Positions 25,819-33,924 of a stretch of 54,500 nucleotides of DNA are shown one piece after another. Under the pieces are notes generated by a model. The model had not been told where the DNA came from. It did no database searches and worked only from the letters and a program-made list of their open reading frames with translations. The number at the start of each line of letters is the position of its first letter. Positions within the stretch are counted from its first letter, which is position 1. The stretch is from Planctomycetota bacterium. Lineage in GTDB: Bacteria; Planctomycetota; Brocadiia; JAADGH01. The stretch covers positions 33,117 through 87,616 of the forward strand of contig JAADGH010000004.1 in NCBI GenBank assembly GCA_013152475.1, in the 5' to 3' direction. The translations under genes were made by a program, and so were the position numbers.

Positions 25819-27405
25819 ATGGCCGAGCATGTCATCGGGCGGACCTATCTGGCCGGACTGTTCGAGCTGGTTCAGATCTTCGAGATCCACCGTCGCGACA
25901 TCCGCCTCGCCATCACCGAGCGCGGCCGGCGGGGTGACATCTTCATCCAGGACGGCGTCCTCACCGATGCCCAATGCGACAATCTCCGGGGGAACGAGGC
26001 CGTCATCGAGCTCTTCCACTGGGTGGAGAGCGATTTCGAGCTCGTTGAACTCACCGAGGAGCCCAAGCGCACCATCCGCGGCTCGAACTTCGACATCCTC
26101 ATGGCCGGCCTCCAGGCCAGCGAGGGGATTGAAGCCCCTTCCCTGAGCGTCGCCCACCACATCAAAGGCCCCCTGGATCTCCTGTCGGCCACGGAGATCC
26201 TTCAACTCTTCGAGATGAACCATCGAAACGCCGTGCTGCGGCTGGAGAAGAACGGCGAGACGGGGATCGTGCATCTGCGCAGCGGCCGGGCGGTCCATGC
26301 CAAGCTCGGCGAGACCGAGGGCGACGAAGCGATCTTCGAGCTACTGACCTGGCTGCACGGCGGGTTCGAGATCGAGGTGGCGAAGGGCGACGTGCCCGAG
26401 ACGGTCATCGAGTCCATCTCCGGCCTCGTCATGGAGGGCATGCGCCGGGTGGACGAGCAGAGACTCCAGGAGGAGGAAGATGTCAAGAAACGGGAGGAGC
26501 TCTCCGCCAAGACGCTGAAGGAGCTGGAGGAGGGCAAGCTGAGCGCCCCCATGCGCATCGCTCTCGCCAAGCGCTATCTGCCGCGCGGTGGGTCCATGCC
26601 CGTGGAAAATTTGATCGAGCTGGTGACCGATCCGAACATGGAGGTCCGCCAGCAGGCCCTCGAGAGCATCAGCGAGCTGCCGAGCGTTGTCATCCGGGCC
26701 GTGATGGAGGACATGGGAACGCCGGATCCGGTCTTCTACCACGTGGCGCCCAAGTTCGCCGACGAGAGAGAGGTCGTCACTGCGGTGATGGAGAACCCGT
26801 CGTGCTCCGACGTGGCCATTGCCCGCGTGGCGGCTCGGGCGACGCCTGAGACCTTATCCGTCCTCAAGGAGTACAAAGACCGCATCGCGCAGTCCGAGGA
26901 GATCAAGGCCGCCATCGCCCGCAACGAGGGCCTGGGCGCCAAGAAGCCCGTCGACAAGAAGCAAACCAAGAAAAAAGCGAAGAAGCGGGGCACACTCACC
27001 AGCCAGCTTGCCAACATGAAGTTCTCTGAGAAAATCTTCATGGCCAAGAAGGGGTCCGACTCCGAGCGGATGATCCTTGTCCGCAACCCCGACCGGCGCC
27101 TCGGGCTGGCTGTGCTGGAGTCGCCCAAAACCACCGCGGGGCAGGTGGAGAGCATTGCCTCGATGAAGTCCGTCAATACCGAAGTGCTCGAGGAAATCGC
27201 CAGCCGGAACGAGTGGACGAACCAGTACCCCATCGCCAAGGCCATCGTTTTGAACCCCAAGACGCCCGGCCACGCAGCCGCCCCGCTCGTCAAGAAGCTG
27301 CGCGACATAGACCTGAAGAAACTGGCAAGAGACCGGAACGTCCACGAGTCGGTCAGAAATCAGGCCAAACGGCGCATGAAGGCATTGGAGCAGAAGCGCA
27401 AGTGA
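25819..27405 (+). CDS. Cytoplasmic protein with two DUF4388 (PATAN-like) domains and a helical repeat tail
   Basis: 528 residues. Residues ~5-85 and ~115-200 are two copies of DUF4388: each has a hydrophobic L-x-x-L/I-F-E-I/M helix, a basic strand (LAITERGRRGDIFIQDGVL; LRLEKNGETGIVHLRSGRA) and a final FELLTWLHGGFEI-type element. DUF4388 domains occur in two-component and gliding-related proteins of myxobacteria, cyanobacteria and planctomycetes as interaction modules. Residues ~220-390 and 425-525 form alpha-helical repeats (VRQQALESISELP, NPDRRLGLAVLESP) like degenerate HEAT units, split by a Lys-rich linker (PVDKKQTKKKAKKRG). No signal peptide or enzyme motif is present. The start has GAGGTGAAGG upstream. 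The gene ends 26 bases before a convergent small gene. A signalling scaffold role is inferred. Confidence 0.78.
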   Translation: MAEHVIGRTYLAGLFELVQIFEIHRRDIRLAITERGRRGDIFIQDGVLTDAQCDNLRGNEAVIELFHWVESDFELVELTEEPKRTIRGSNFDILMAGLQASEGIEAPSLSVAHHIKGPLDLLSATEILQLFEMNHRNAVLRLEKNGETGIVHLRSGRAVHAKLGETEGDEAIFELLTWLHGGFEIEVAKGDVPETVIESISGLVMEGMRRVDEQRLQEEEDVKKREELSAKTLKELEEGKLSAPMRIALAKRYLPRGGSMPVENLIELVTDPNMEVRQQALESISELPSVVIRAVMEDMGTPDPVFYHVAPKFADEREVVTAVMENPSCSDVAIARVAARATPETLSVLKEYKDRIAQSEEIKAAIARNEGLGAKKPVDKKQTKKKAKKRGTLTSQLANMKFSEKIFMAKKGSDSERMILVRNPDRRLGLAVLESPKTTAGQVESIASMKSVNTEVLEEIASRNEWTNQYPIAKAIVLNPKTPGHAAAPLVKKLRDIDLKKLARDRNVHESVRNQAKRRMKALEQKRK

Positions 27406-27431
27406 GGGCGCACAGGGCGGAGAGAGAGGCG

Positions 27432-27698
27432 CTATTTCCCCTCGTGCTTGGGTGAGAGGATGTGCATATCCAGGCGATCGGCGATCTCTTGGAACTCCTT
27501 GCTGCAGACCTCATCCACCGTCTTGCCGCGCTTGTCGAGCTCCTCGTTGAACTTGATGGCCTTCTCCTGCATGCACTCGTGGGTCTCCTTGGAGCCGCCC
27601 GCGAGGAAGAAGTTCTTCCCCGTGGTTATGCGCTTATGCTCGTCCTCTGCGTCGAACCCCACGCCCAGGAGCACCTTCTTGACCTTTGGATCTATCAC
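27432..27698 (-). CDS. Small conserved-looking protein of unknown function (88 aa)
   Basis: Starts at GTG 27698 with AGGA about 10 bases upstream and has coding character of its own (mixed charged/hydrophobic: VKKVLLGVGFD, FFLAGGSKETHECMQEKA, FNEELDKRGKTVDEV, FQEIADRLDMH). It is predicted to be a small alpha/beta cytoplasmic protein without membrane segment or signal. I have an impression that similar small proteins recur in planctomycetes but cannot check this. It is convergent with the DUF4388 gene and divergent from the MnmE-like gene, with only 73 bases between the two start codons. Two cysteines (residues 42 and 65) are not in a recognisable metal motif. Confidence 0.65.
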   Translation of the reverse strand: MIDPKVKKVLLGVGFDAEDEHKRITTGKNFFLAGGSKETHECMQEKAIKFNEELDKRGKTVDEVCSKEFQEIADRLDMHILSPKHEGK

Positions 27699-27742
27699 CC
27701 GTGTCTATCCTGCATGAACGGAACACCGAGCTTTATTAGTCA

Positions 27743-27771
27743 AATATGACACACTTGGTCCGCCCTGTCAA
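27743..27771 (-). promoter_or_regulatory. Possible promoter of the 88-aa protein gene
   Basis: Minus strand TTGACA (27771-27766), 17 bp, CATATT (27748-27743). The -35 box abuts the ATG of the divergent MnmE-like gene, so the two genes probably interfere or are co-regulated. Confidence 0.4.
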
Positions 27772-28944
27772 ATGAAAATCCAACGCGCCGACACCATAGC
27801 CGCCGTCATCACTCCCCTCGGCGAGGGAGGCATCGGCGTCATCCAGGTCCTCGGCGCCCGCGCCGTTCCCATCGCCGAGGATATTTTCCGGCCGACCCGG
27901 CCCCGCGATCTCTCCGTTGTCGCCGAAGGCCGGCTCTGTCACGGCTTTGTCCACGACAACGACGGCCCTATCGACGAGGTGATCCTCCGCGTCTGCCCGC
28001 GCCGCCAACTTGTCGAGATCAACTGCCACGGCGGCGTCGCCGCAGTGAAGCAGATCTTCGGTCGGGTCTGCCGGGCCGGGGTCCAGGCCGCCGGGCCCGA
28101 GGAACTTCTGGCTGAAACGACGGGCCGCGACCTTGATGAAATCCACCGTGAGGCCCTACGCCTGCTTCCGCAGGCCCCAACACGGCTGGCCGTCCACATG
28201 CTTCTGGGGCAATACAACGGCGCCCTCTCCGGCCGGATTGCCGAGATGATGCGGGAACCCGACGCGCGTGTCACGCGCGAAGGTCTGGATGCCGTCCTCG
28301 CCACCGCCGACTTCGGGATGGCCCTCTGCACGCCCCGGCGGATCGTCGTCGCGGGCAAGCCCAACGTCGGGAAGTCCACACTTGTCAACGCCCTGCTTCG
28401 CGAGGAGCGCGTCATCGTCCACCACCTCCCCGGCACCACTCGCGACGCCATCAGCGAGACGGCCGAGCTCCGGGGCGTCCCTTTCGAGATCATCGACACG
28501 GCGGGCATCCGCCGGGCGGCCGACGGCATCGAGGCGGTTGGGGTGGCGGAGAGCAAGACGGAGATTGGCCGGGCAGACGTCATCCTGCTGGTCCTCGACC
28601 TGTCCGCGCCCCTCGATGCGGAGGATGAGGAGCTTTTCTGGATGACCCAAGGCTGCGAGGCCGTCCTCATCGCGAACAAGGCGGATAGGCCCCCCGTCTG
28701 GGACGTTCAGGAGATTGCAGGGGGACAGGTCGTCTCTCTTTCGGCATTGACAGGCAAGGGCCTTGATGCCCTCGAAGGCGCCATCGTTCGACGATACCGC
28801 GGGGAGGAATGCGACCCGGCCGGCCCGATTGTCTTCACCCAACGCCAGCGCGAGGCGTTGGCCGCGGCGCGGGCGGCCCTGGACGTGCAGCACATCGAAG
28901 AGGCGCGAAGGGAGCTCCGGGTGTGCCTGACCGGGAGGGCTTGA
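27772..28944 (+). CDS. mnmE: MnmE/TrmE-like GTPase lacking the catalytic C-terminus
   Basis: 390 residues against about 450 for MnmE, which with MnmG modifies the wobble uridine of some tRNAs. The N-terminus is recognisable (DTIAAVITPLGEGGIGVIQVLG and VEINCHGG), but the PGEFT-x-RAF-x-NG-K-x-DL-x-QAEA block is missing or changed. The G domain is intact: GKPNVGKST (G1), GTTRD (G2), DTAGIRR (G3), NKAD (G4), LSALTGKG (G5). The protein stops after RRELRVCLTGRA, before the family's last helices and the terminal FCIGK with the catalytic cysteine. No frameshifted remainder follows; the stop lies in the next promoter. No ribosome site precedes ATG 27772. It is either a degenerate MnmE or a paralogue with another role; GTP binding is probable, tRNA modification doubtful. 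Confidence 0.8.
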   Translation: MKIQRADTIAAVITPLGEGGIGVIQVLGARAVPIAEDIFRPTRPRDLSVVAEGRLCHGFVHDNDGPIDEVILRVCPRRQLVEINCHGGVAAVKQIFGRVCRAGVQAAGPEELLAETTGRDLDEIHREALRLLPQAPTRLAVHMLLGQYNGALSGRIAEMMREPDARVTREGLDAVLATADFGMALCTPRRIVVAGKPNVGKSTLVNALLREERVIVHHLPGTTRDAISETAELRGVPFEIIDTAGIRRAADGIEAVGVAESKTEIGRADVILLVLDLSAPLDAEDEELFWMTQGCEAVLIANKADRPPVWDVQEIAGGQVVSLSALTGKGLDALEGAIVRRYRGEECDPAGPIVFTQRQREALAAARAALDVQHIEEARRELRVCLTGRA

Positions 28945-28968
28945 CATCTTGGGGAATCCGGGTATACT
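28941..28968 (+). promoter_or_regulatory. Promoter of the small exported protein gene
   Basis: TTGACA (28941-28946), a 16-bp spacer and TATACT (28963-28968). The -35 box overlaps the stop codon of the MnmE-like gene. Confidence 0.75.
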
Positions 28969-29020
28969 TTAAGGTACCGACGTGCTGCCGACCATGAGTT
29001 CAAGGGAGGAGGGTTTTCTG

Positions 29021-29467
29021 ATGTTGCCGCACAAGACATGGCCTGTTGTCGGGACCGCGCTTCTACTGACGCTCTCGATTTCCGCCCTGGCCGATACCAT
29101 CATCACGAAGAAGGGGGAGACGTGGAAGGGGCTTGTGATTCGAGAGAACGATACGGAGGTCGTTCTGGACGTCAAGGGGGTGTGCCAAATGCCCATCAAG
29201 AAGGCCGACATCCTGAAGCGGATCAGGGACAAGAAAAGCTTCATCGAGCTCAAGACCGGCGAAAAGTACGAGTACTTCAAGCTCATTCGGCAAGACGACA
29301 AAGAGATCGCCATCAAACTCGACGGCATGGACGAGGAGATGGTGATCAAGCAGAAACTCATCAAGAGCAAATATATCGGTCCCGACGCCAAGGAAAAAGA
29401 TACCCAAAAAGACCAGAAAGGTGCGCCCCGTCGGGGCAAGGGGAGAGCGGCCAAGAAGCACAAGTAG
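29021..29467 (+). CDS. Small exported protein of unknown function
   Basis: 148 residues from ATG 29021, preceded by the strong site GGGAGGAGGG; the earlier in-frame start at 28982 is unlikely. A signal peptide (MLPHKTWPVVGTALLLTLSI, cleavage after SALA) is followed by two similar beta units: DTIITKKGETWKGLVIREND and FIELKTGEKYEYFKLIRQDD. Each is of the type x-L/I-K-x-G-E-x-x-x-G-x-V/I, suggesting a small SH3- or Sm-like barrel that is common in unnamed planctomycete proteins. The tail is Lys/Arg-rich. It has its own promoter and is convergent with the GT-C gene (17 bases apart). Function is unknown. Confidence 0.75.
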   Translation: MLPHKTWPVVGTALLLTLSISALADTIITKKGETWKGLVIRENDTEVVLDVKGVCQMPIKKADILKRIRDKKSFIELKTGEKYEYFKLIRQDDKEIAIKLDGMDEEMVIKQKLIKSKYIGPDAKEKDTQKDQKGAPRRGKGRAAKKHK

Positions 29468-29484
29468 TCTCTTTCTCCGGTCCG

Positions 29485-31395
29485 CTACGCCGGGACCTGG
29501 CGCTTGACGGTGATCTCCAGGCGAATGCGAAACTCACCGTCGGCGATGTGGAGGCTGCGGTAGGTCTTGCAGGTCTGCCCATCGAGCCGGTCGGTGCGCC
29601 AGTTGCCCTCGGCGTCACGCACCGACGACCGGTCGAAATCGTAGCCATCATCCAGGGCGATTCGGATTCTGCCGGCCTGCGGTTCCACCACAATTTCGTT
29701 CTCGCCGGCCCGGAGCACCTCGGACTTGATCGGGATCGTCACCGTACCCATAACGCCGCTTGGCTGGCCCTCGGGGATGGGGGCCTCTGTGAACGCCCCG
29801 TTCACGCCCACCCGCCACTTCGCGTCCTTGGTCATGCCGCAGTCGATCGTCAGCACGACCTTCTCCGCACGATCCAGTATGTCTTCCGGAACAAACAGGA
29901 TCTTCCGGGCCGCCATCGGCGATTCGAGTGTAACGCCGTACGGCGACGGCCGGGGCGTGTCGTCCTTGATGAGGTATTTGTTCGTGTCCACCGCAAGCAC
30001 CCGCCAGGAGTACCCGAGCCTGGAGAGGGGGCCCTCGATGATCGGATAGATTGCTCGCCAAAGATAGCCGGTGTAGAGGAAAACCATCAGCAGCGCCATG
30101 ATGCCTATGACCCCCAGCGCAGGCCGGAACCGCCGGTGGGCGAACCAGCGGCCGATCATCGCGCAGCAGTGCCCGGCGAAGATAATGAGGAAGGGAACAA
30201 CGGCCAGCCGATACCGACCCACCACAATGAACAGGATGATGGTAACGGAGTACACAAGGATGAACGCATAGAGAATCCAGACCGTCCGCACGCGCGGGAT
30301 GGCCAGGAACGCCCCGATGATCGCCGCCGGCAGGATCAGCCCGAACGAGAGAAAGGGCGGATAGCCCAGAAAAGAGATCTGCCGATAGTAGGTCACGGAC
30401 AGATTGTTTCCCACCTCCTCGTGTCCCCAGAAGAGCTTCGTCTTCTCGACCAGCAGCTTTGCGAACTGCCCGGGGTTTGTGCGGATGAAGTGAAGCGCAA
30501 GCCTGTAAGCGAGCCGATCCTGCTCGGCGATGGATTTGCCTTTGCACGCCTCTCGGAACACGCGCCCGATCTCGCCCCGCGGCTCACCGTATGCGCCGGT
30601 GGCCGTCGGGTTGTTGCCCATGAGGAACATGGTACCGCTGTTGCCCCGGAGCGGCGTCAGGCTGCCCGTGAGAAACCACCCCCACACGACGAAGGGGATC
30701 ATCGCCGCTGCCGCGCCGCCGAGGTAGATCCCCGCTCGCGCCGCGCGGTGCTTCGCATCGCCCTTTGCGTGGAGAGCGACCCAAAGGATCGCAAAGGGGG
30801 CGAATACGATGACCGTCGGCTTGGCCGCCGTGGCCAGGCCGAGGGTCAGGCCGGCGATGAGGAAATGCGACGCCGGTGCGGTTTCTTCCCTGCCGAGACG
30901 CAGATCGAGGAGCATGAGCATCATCACGAGGATTGTTGTGTTGAGGAGCGTCTCGCTCAGGATCGCGCCGCTGTAGACGAGGAACGGGATATAGAAGATG
31001 GCGATCACCGCGGCCGCGAGGCCGGTGGGCCTGGCGAAAAGACGTTTCGCGATAACGTAAATCAGCAGGACGTTCAGCGCGTTCAGGGCCACCTGGACAA
31101 ACCGCACGAAGAGCAGATCGCCCCTCGTGGCGAGGTAGACGAGCGGCAGGAACACACGGGGGTACAGGGGCGACTCGGTGCCCGTGCCGGCGAGGAGGTC
31201 GCCGCCGCTGATCTTGCGCGCAATGTCATCGTAGGTCGCCATGTCCGTGGCGGGGGAAAGGTCCCGGAAGAAGGGGTTGGAGCGAATCTGGAGGATGTAG
31301 AGCAGGCCGATGGTGAAGGCGGCGGCAACCAGTGCGAGGATGATGATGGCTTCGGAAACCGCGTTCACTTTGCTCGTGCTGGGTTGTTCAGTCAT
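29485..31395 (-). CDS. GT-C membrane glycosyltransferase (GT39/PMT-like)
   Basis: 636 residues from ATG 31395, overlapping the upstream gene by 8 bases. An N-terminal membrane helix (AIIILALVAAAFTIGLLYIL) is followed by the lumenal loop with DMATYDDIARKI, the position of the catalytic acidic residue in GT-C enzymes. About ten hydrophobic segments follow (for example AAAVIAIFYIPFLVYSGAIL and AALGVIGIMALLMVFLYTGY-like stretches). The C-terminal ~170 residues are a soluble beta domain (KILFVPEDILDRAEKVVLTI, GENEIVVEPQAGRIRIALDD), which is likely periplasmic. The family transfers sugars from polyprenyl phosphate carriers to lipid, glycan or protein. It is the last gene of the seven-gene operon whose first gene is also GT-C. 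The acceptor is unknown. Confidence 0.82.
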   Translation of the reverse strand: MTEQPSTSKVNAVSEAIIILALVAAAFTIGLLYILQIRSNPFFRDLSPATDMATYDDIARKISGGDLLAGTGTESPLYPRVFLPLVYLATRGDLLFVRFVQVALNALNVLLIYVIAKRLFARPTGLAAAVIAIFYIPFLVYSGAILSETLLNTTILVMMLMLLDLRLGREETAPASHFLIAGLTLGLATAAKPTVIVFAPFAILWVALHAKGDAKHRAARAGIYLGGAAAAMIPFVVWGWFLTGSLTPLRGNSGTMFLMGNNPTATGAYGEPRGEIGRVFREACKGKSIAEQDRLAYRLALHFIRTNPGQFAKLLVEKTKLFWGHEEVGNNLSVTYYRQISFLGYPPFLSFGLILPAAIIGAFLAIPRVRTVWILYAFILVYSVTIILFIVVGRYRLAVVPFLIIFAGHCCAMIGRWFAHRRFRPALGVIGIMALLMVFLYTGYLWRAIYPIIEGPLSRLGYSWRVLAVDTNKYLIKDDTPRPSPYGVTLESPMAARKILFVPEDILDRAEKVVLTIDCGMTKDAKWRVGVNGAFTEAPIPEGQPSGVMGTVTIPIKSEVLRAGENEIVVEPQAGRIRIALDDGYDFDRSSVRDAEGNWRTDRLDGQTCKTYRSLHIADGEFRIRLEITVKRQVPA

Positions 31396-32500
31396 GCCTG
31401 TTTCGTGTCGGATTTTTTCGTTCCTGGTGGCAGGTTCGCGTGGCCATGCACTTGGTGCATGAGATACACTTCGCGGGTTCCGTTCGGCCGGCAAGTATTT
31501 GTGCCGGCAGGTCCGGCTCGCGGATGAGCGGCCGGCACAGGGAAACGAAATCGGCAACGCCCTGCGACACGATCCGCTCCATGACCGACGGGCTGCGCAT
31601 GCCGCCCACCAGCATCAGGGGCGCATCGATGGTCTCGCGGAAAGGCTTCGCGTGCAACTCGAAGTAGGCCTCATTCTTCCCGGGCCGGACATCCGTGCGG
31701 ATGATCTCGTTCCAGACGTCCCCCGTCCCGCCGCTGATCTCGACGGCGCACAGGCCCTTCTCGACCAGCGCGGCGGCGATCCGGCTGCTCTCCTCCGGTT
31801 CGAGCCCGCCGTCCACGCAATCGCGGCAGTTGATCTTGATGAAGACCGGGAACGACTCGCCAACGGCCCCCCGCACGGCGTCGTAGACGGCCAGGACAAA
31901 TCGCCGCCGGTTCCCCGGCGACCCGCCCCATTCGTCATCACGAATGTTCAGGTAAGGCGAGTTGAACTGGCTGATGAGGTAGCCGTGTGCGCCGTGGAGC
32001 TGAACCGCGTCGAAGCCGGCTTCCTTCGCGCGCCGTGCGGCCTGGGCGTAGGCGTCGATGATGCCGAGGATGTCGTCGCGCGTCAACTCGCGCGGGGTCG
32101 TGCCCGTGGCCTCCATCGGGACAGGCGAGGGAGCCATGGGCTGCTCGCCGATCGTCGCCTCCGTGGTCTGGCGGCCGGCGTGGTTGATCTGGATGGCGAT
32201 CTTCGCATCGGTGTCGTGGACCGCGTCGGTGACCTTGCGCCAGAGGGGGACCTTGTCGTCGGTGTCGATGCCGCTCATCCGGGCGCTGGCCTTGCCGTCG
32301 AGGCGGACGAAGGAGTGACCGGTGATGATGAGGCCCGTCCCCCCCCCGGCCAGGGTGCGGTAGAGGTCCACCATCTTGTCGCCGAAGGAGCCATCCTTCC
32401 TGGCGAGACGCTCGGCGGTGGCGGACCGGACGAACCGGTTCTTGATCGTCAGGCCGCCGATGGTCATGGGTTGTGCGAGAATGGAGTCGGACAATGTCAT
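31388..32500 (-). CDS. NADH:flavin oxidoreductase, old yellow enzyme family
   Basis: About 370 residues. ATG 32500 overlaps the cysS stop as ATGA, so I prefer it to a GTG 12 bases upstream. It is an FMN TIM barrel: QPMTIGGLTIKNRFVRSATAE at the N-terminus, AIQINHAGRQT, VQLHGAHGYLISQF with the substrate-binding H-x-x-H-like pair, DDEWGGSPGNRRRF, and the phosphate-binding end FVSLCRPLIREPDLP. The C-terminal CISCTKCMATRTC (C-x2-C-x2-C-x5-C) recalls the iron-sulfur site of the larger 2,4-dienoyl-CoA reductase branch, but the following FAD/NAD domain is absent. Substrates of this group are usually activated alkenes (enoates, enones). The gene sits between cysS and a glycosyltransferase, which says little about its role. 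Confidence 0.9.
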   Translation of the reverse strand: MTLSDSILAQPMTIGGLTIKNRFVRSATAERLARKDGSFGDKMVDLYRTLAGGGTGLIITGHSFVRLDGKASARMSGIDTDDKVPLWRKVTDAVHDTDAKIAIQINHAGRQTTEATIGEQPMAPSPVPMEATGTTPRELTRDDILGIIDAYAQAARRAKEAGFDAVQLHGAHGYLISQFNSPYLNIRDDEWGGSPGNRRRFVLAVYDAVRGAVGESFPVFIKINCRDCVDGGLEPEESSRIAAALVEKGLCAVEISGGTGDVWNEIIRTDVRPGKNEAYFELHAKPFRETIDAPLMLVGGMRSPSVMERIVSQGVADFVSLCRPLIREPDLPAQILAGRTEPAKCISCTKCMATRTCHQERKNPTRNRHD

Positions 32501-33906
32501 CTCCTCTTCCACCGCGTGCCGTCCGGGCCGTCTTCGAGGATGATGCCCCGAGCCAGGAGGCCGTCGCGGATCTCATCGGCGCGGGCGAAGTCCTTGTTGG
32601 CGCGGGCCTGCTTGCGCTCCTCGATGAGGCGCTCGATTTCCTCGTCGAGCGATTCCTCCTCGGCCAGGAACTGCAGACCGAGCACGTCATCCACCTTGGC
32701 CATGAACGACAGGACATGTTCCGCATCGGCCTTATTGATGTCCAAGCGATTGACCTCATGGATCAGATCGAAGATCGCCGCCAGCGCGACGGAGATGTTC
32801 AGGTCGTCGTCGAGGCCTTCCTCGAATCTCGCCAACGTCTTCTCCGCGAGCTGCTTCACGTCGTCGCTCAAGTTTCCTTCGGCCGCCGCGCCTCGGAGAT
32901 GCGCGATGAAGTCCCGGACGCGCTGAATCGAATGCCTCGCGGCCTCCAGCCCCTCCATCGTGAAGTTGAGCGGCTGCCGGTAGTGCGTGCTCATGAGGGC
33001 GTAGCGAATCTGCATGGCGTCGCAGCCCTTCTCCAGCAGGTCGCGGAGGGTATAGAAGTTGCCGAGTGACTTCGACATCTTCTGGTTGTCCACGAGCAGG
33101 TAGCGCGCGTGGAGCCAGTACTTGGCGAAGGGCTTGCCCGTGGCGGCCTCGGACTGGGCGATCTCGTTTTCGTGATGAGGAAAAACGTTATCCTCCCCGC
33201 CCGTGTGGATATCGAAGGACTCGCCGAGGTACTTCATCGACATGGCCGAGCACTCGATGTGCCATCCGGGCCGCCCGGCGCCCCAGGGGCTGTCCCACTT
33301 CATCAGGAAGTCGTCGCCCCTCATCCAGAGCGTGAAGTCGATGGGGCTCTTCTTCTCCTCGTTCACCTTCACCCGCGATCCGGGGTCGAGGCGCTCCACG
33401 GTGTTGCCCGAGAGCTTGCCGTAGTCCTGGAACTTCTCGACCTCGAAATAGACGCCGTCGCTGATGGTGTAGGTGTAGCCGAGCTCTTCGAGCTTCTTCA
33501 CCATCTCGATCATCTCCGGGATGTGCTCCGTGGCGCGGGGATACAGGTGCGCCTTCCGGAAGTTGAGGGCCTTGATGTCCTCGAAGAACGTGTCCATGTA
33601 GAACCCGGCGATCTCCCAGATGTCCTTCTCCTGCTCGCGGGCCGACTTCTCCATCTTGTCTTCGCCCTGGTCGCGATCGCCGACCATGTGGCCGACATCG
33701 GTGATGTTCATGATCTGCGTGACCTCGTAGCCCCGGTACTCCAGGTAGCGGCGGAGCAGGTCGGCCATGAGGAACGACCGGCAGTTGCCGATGTGGACGA
33801 AGTCGTAGACCGTCGGGCCGCAGTTGTACATCCTGACCTTGCCCTCTTCGAGCGGCTGGAACTCCTCCTTCCGCCTGGTCATGGTGTTGTAGAACGTCAG
33901 TGCCAT
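32497..33906 (-). CDS. cysS: Cysteinyl-tRNA synthetase
   Basis: 469 residues, the normal bacterial length. This class Ia synthetase charges tRNA-Cys. Motifs: MYNCGPTVYDFVHIGN (zinc ligand C29 and the HIGN ATP-binding signature at 38-41), GWHIECSAMS and GGEDNVFPHHENEIAQSEA (further zinc ligands), and QKMSKSLGN (KMSKS near residue 276). The C-terminal DALR-like helical region and the usual DFARADEIRDGL end are present. The gene lies 18 bases downstream of gltX and ends in the ATGA overlap with the oxidoreductase gene. gltX-cysS neighbours also occur in other bacteria. Confidence 0.98.
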   Translation of the reverse strand: MALTFYNTMTRRKEEFQPLEEGKVRMYNCGPTVYDFVHIGNCRSFLMADLLRRYLEYRGYEVTQIMNITDVGHMVGDRDQGEDKMEKSAREQEKDIWEIAGFYMDTFFEDIKALNFRKAHLYPRATEHIPEMIEMVKKLEELGYTYTISDGVYFEVEKFQDYGKLSGNTVERLDPGSRVKVNEEKKSPIDFTLWMRGDDFLMKWDSPWGAGRPGWHIECSAMSMKYLGESFDIHTGGEDNVFPHHENEIAQSEAATGKPFAKYWLHARYLLVDNQKMSKSLGNFYTLRDLLEKGCDAMQIRYALMSTHYRQPLNFTMEGLEAARHSIQRVRDFIAHLRGAAAEGNLSDDVKQLAEKTLARFEEGLDDDLNISVALAAIFDLIHEVNRLDINKADAEHVLSFMAKVDDVLGLQFLAEEESLDEEIERLIEERKQARANKDFARADEIRDGLLARGIILEDGPDGTRWKRR

Positions 33907-33924
33907 GTCTTGGAACCTTTCTTC

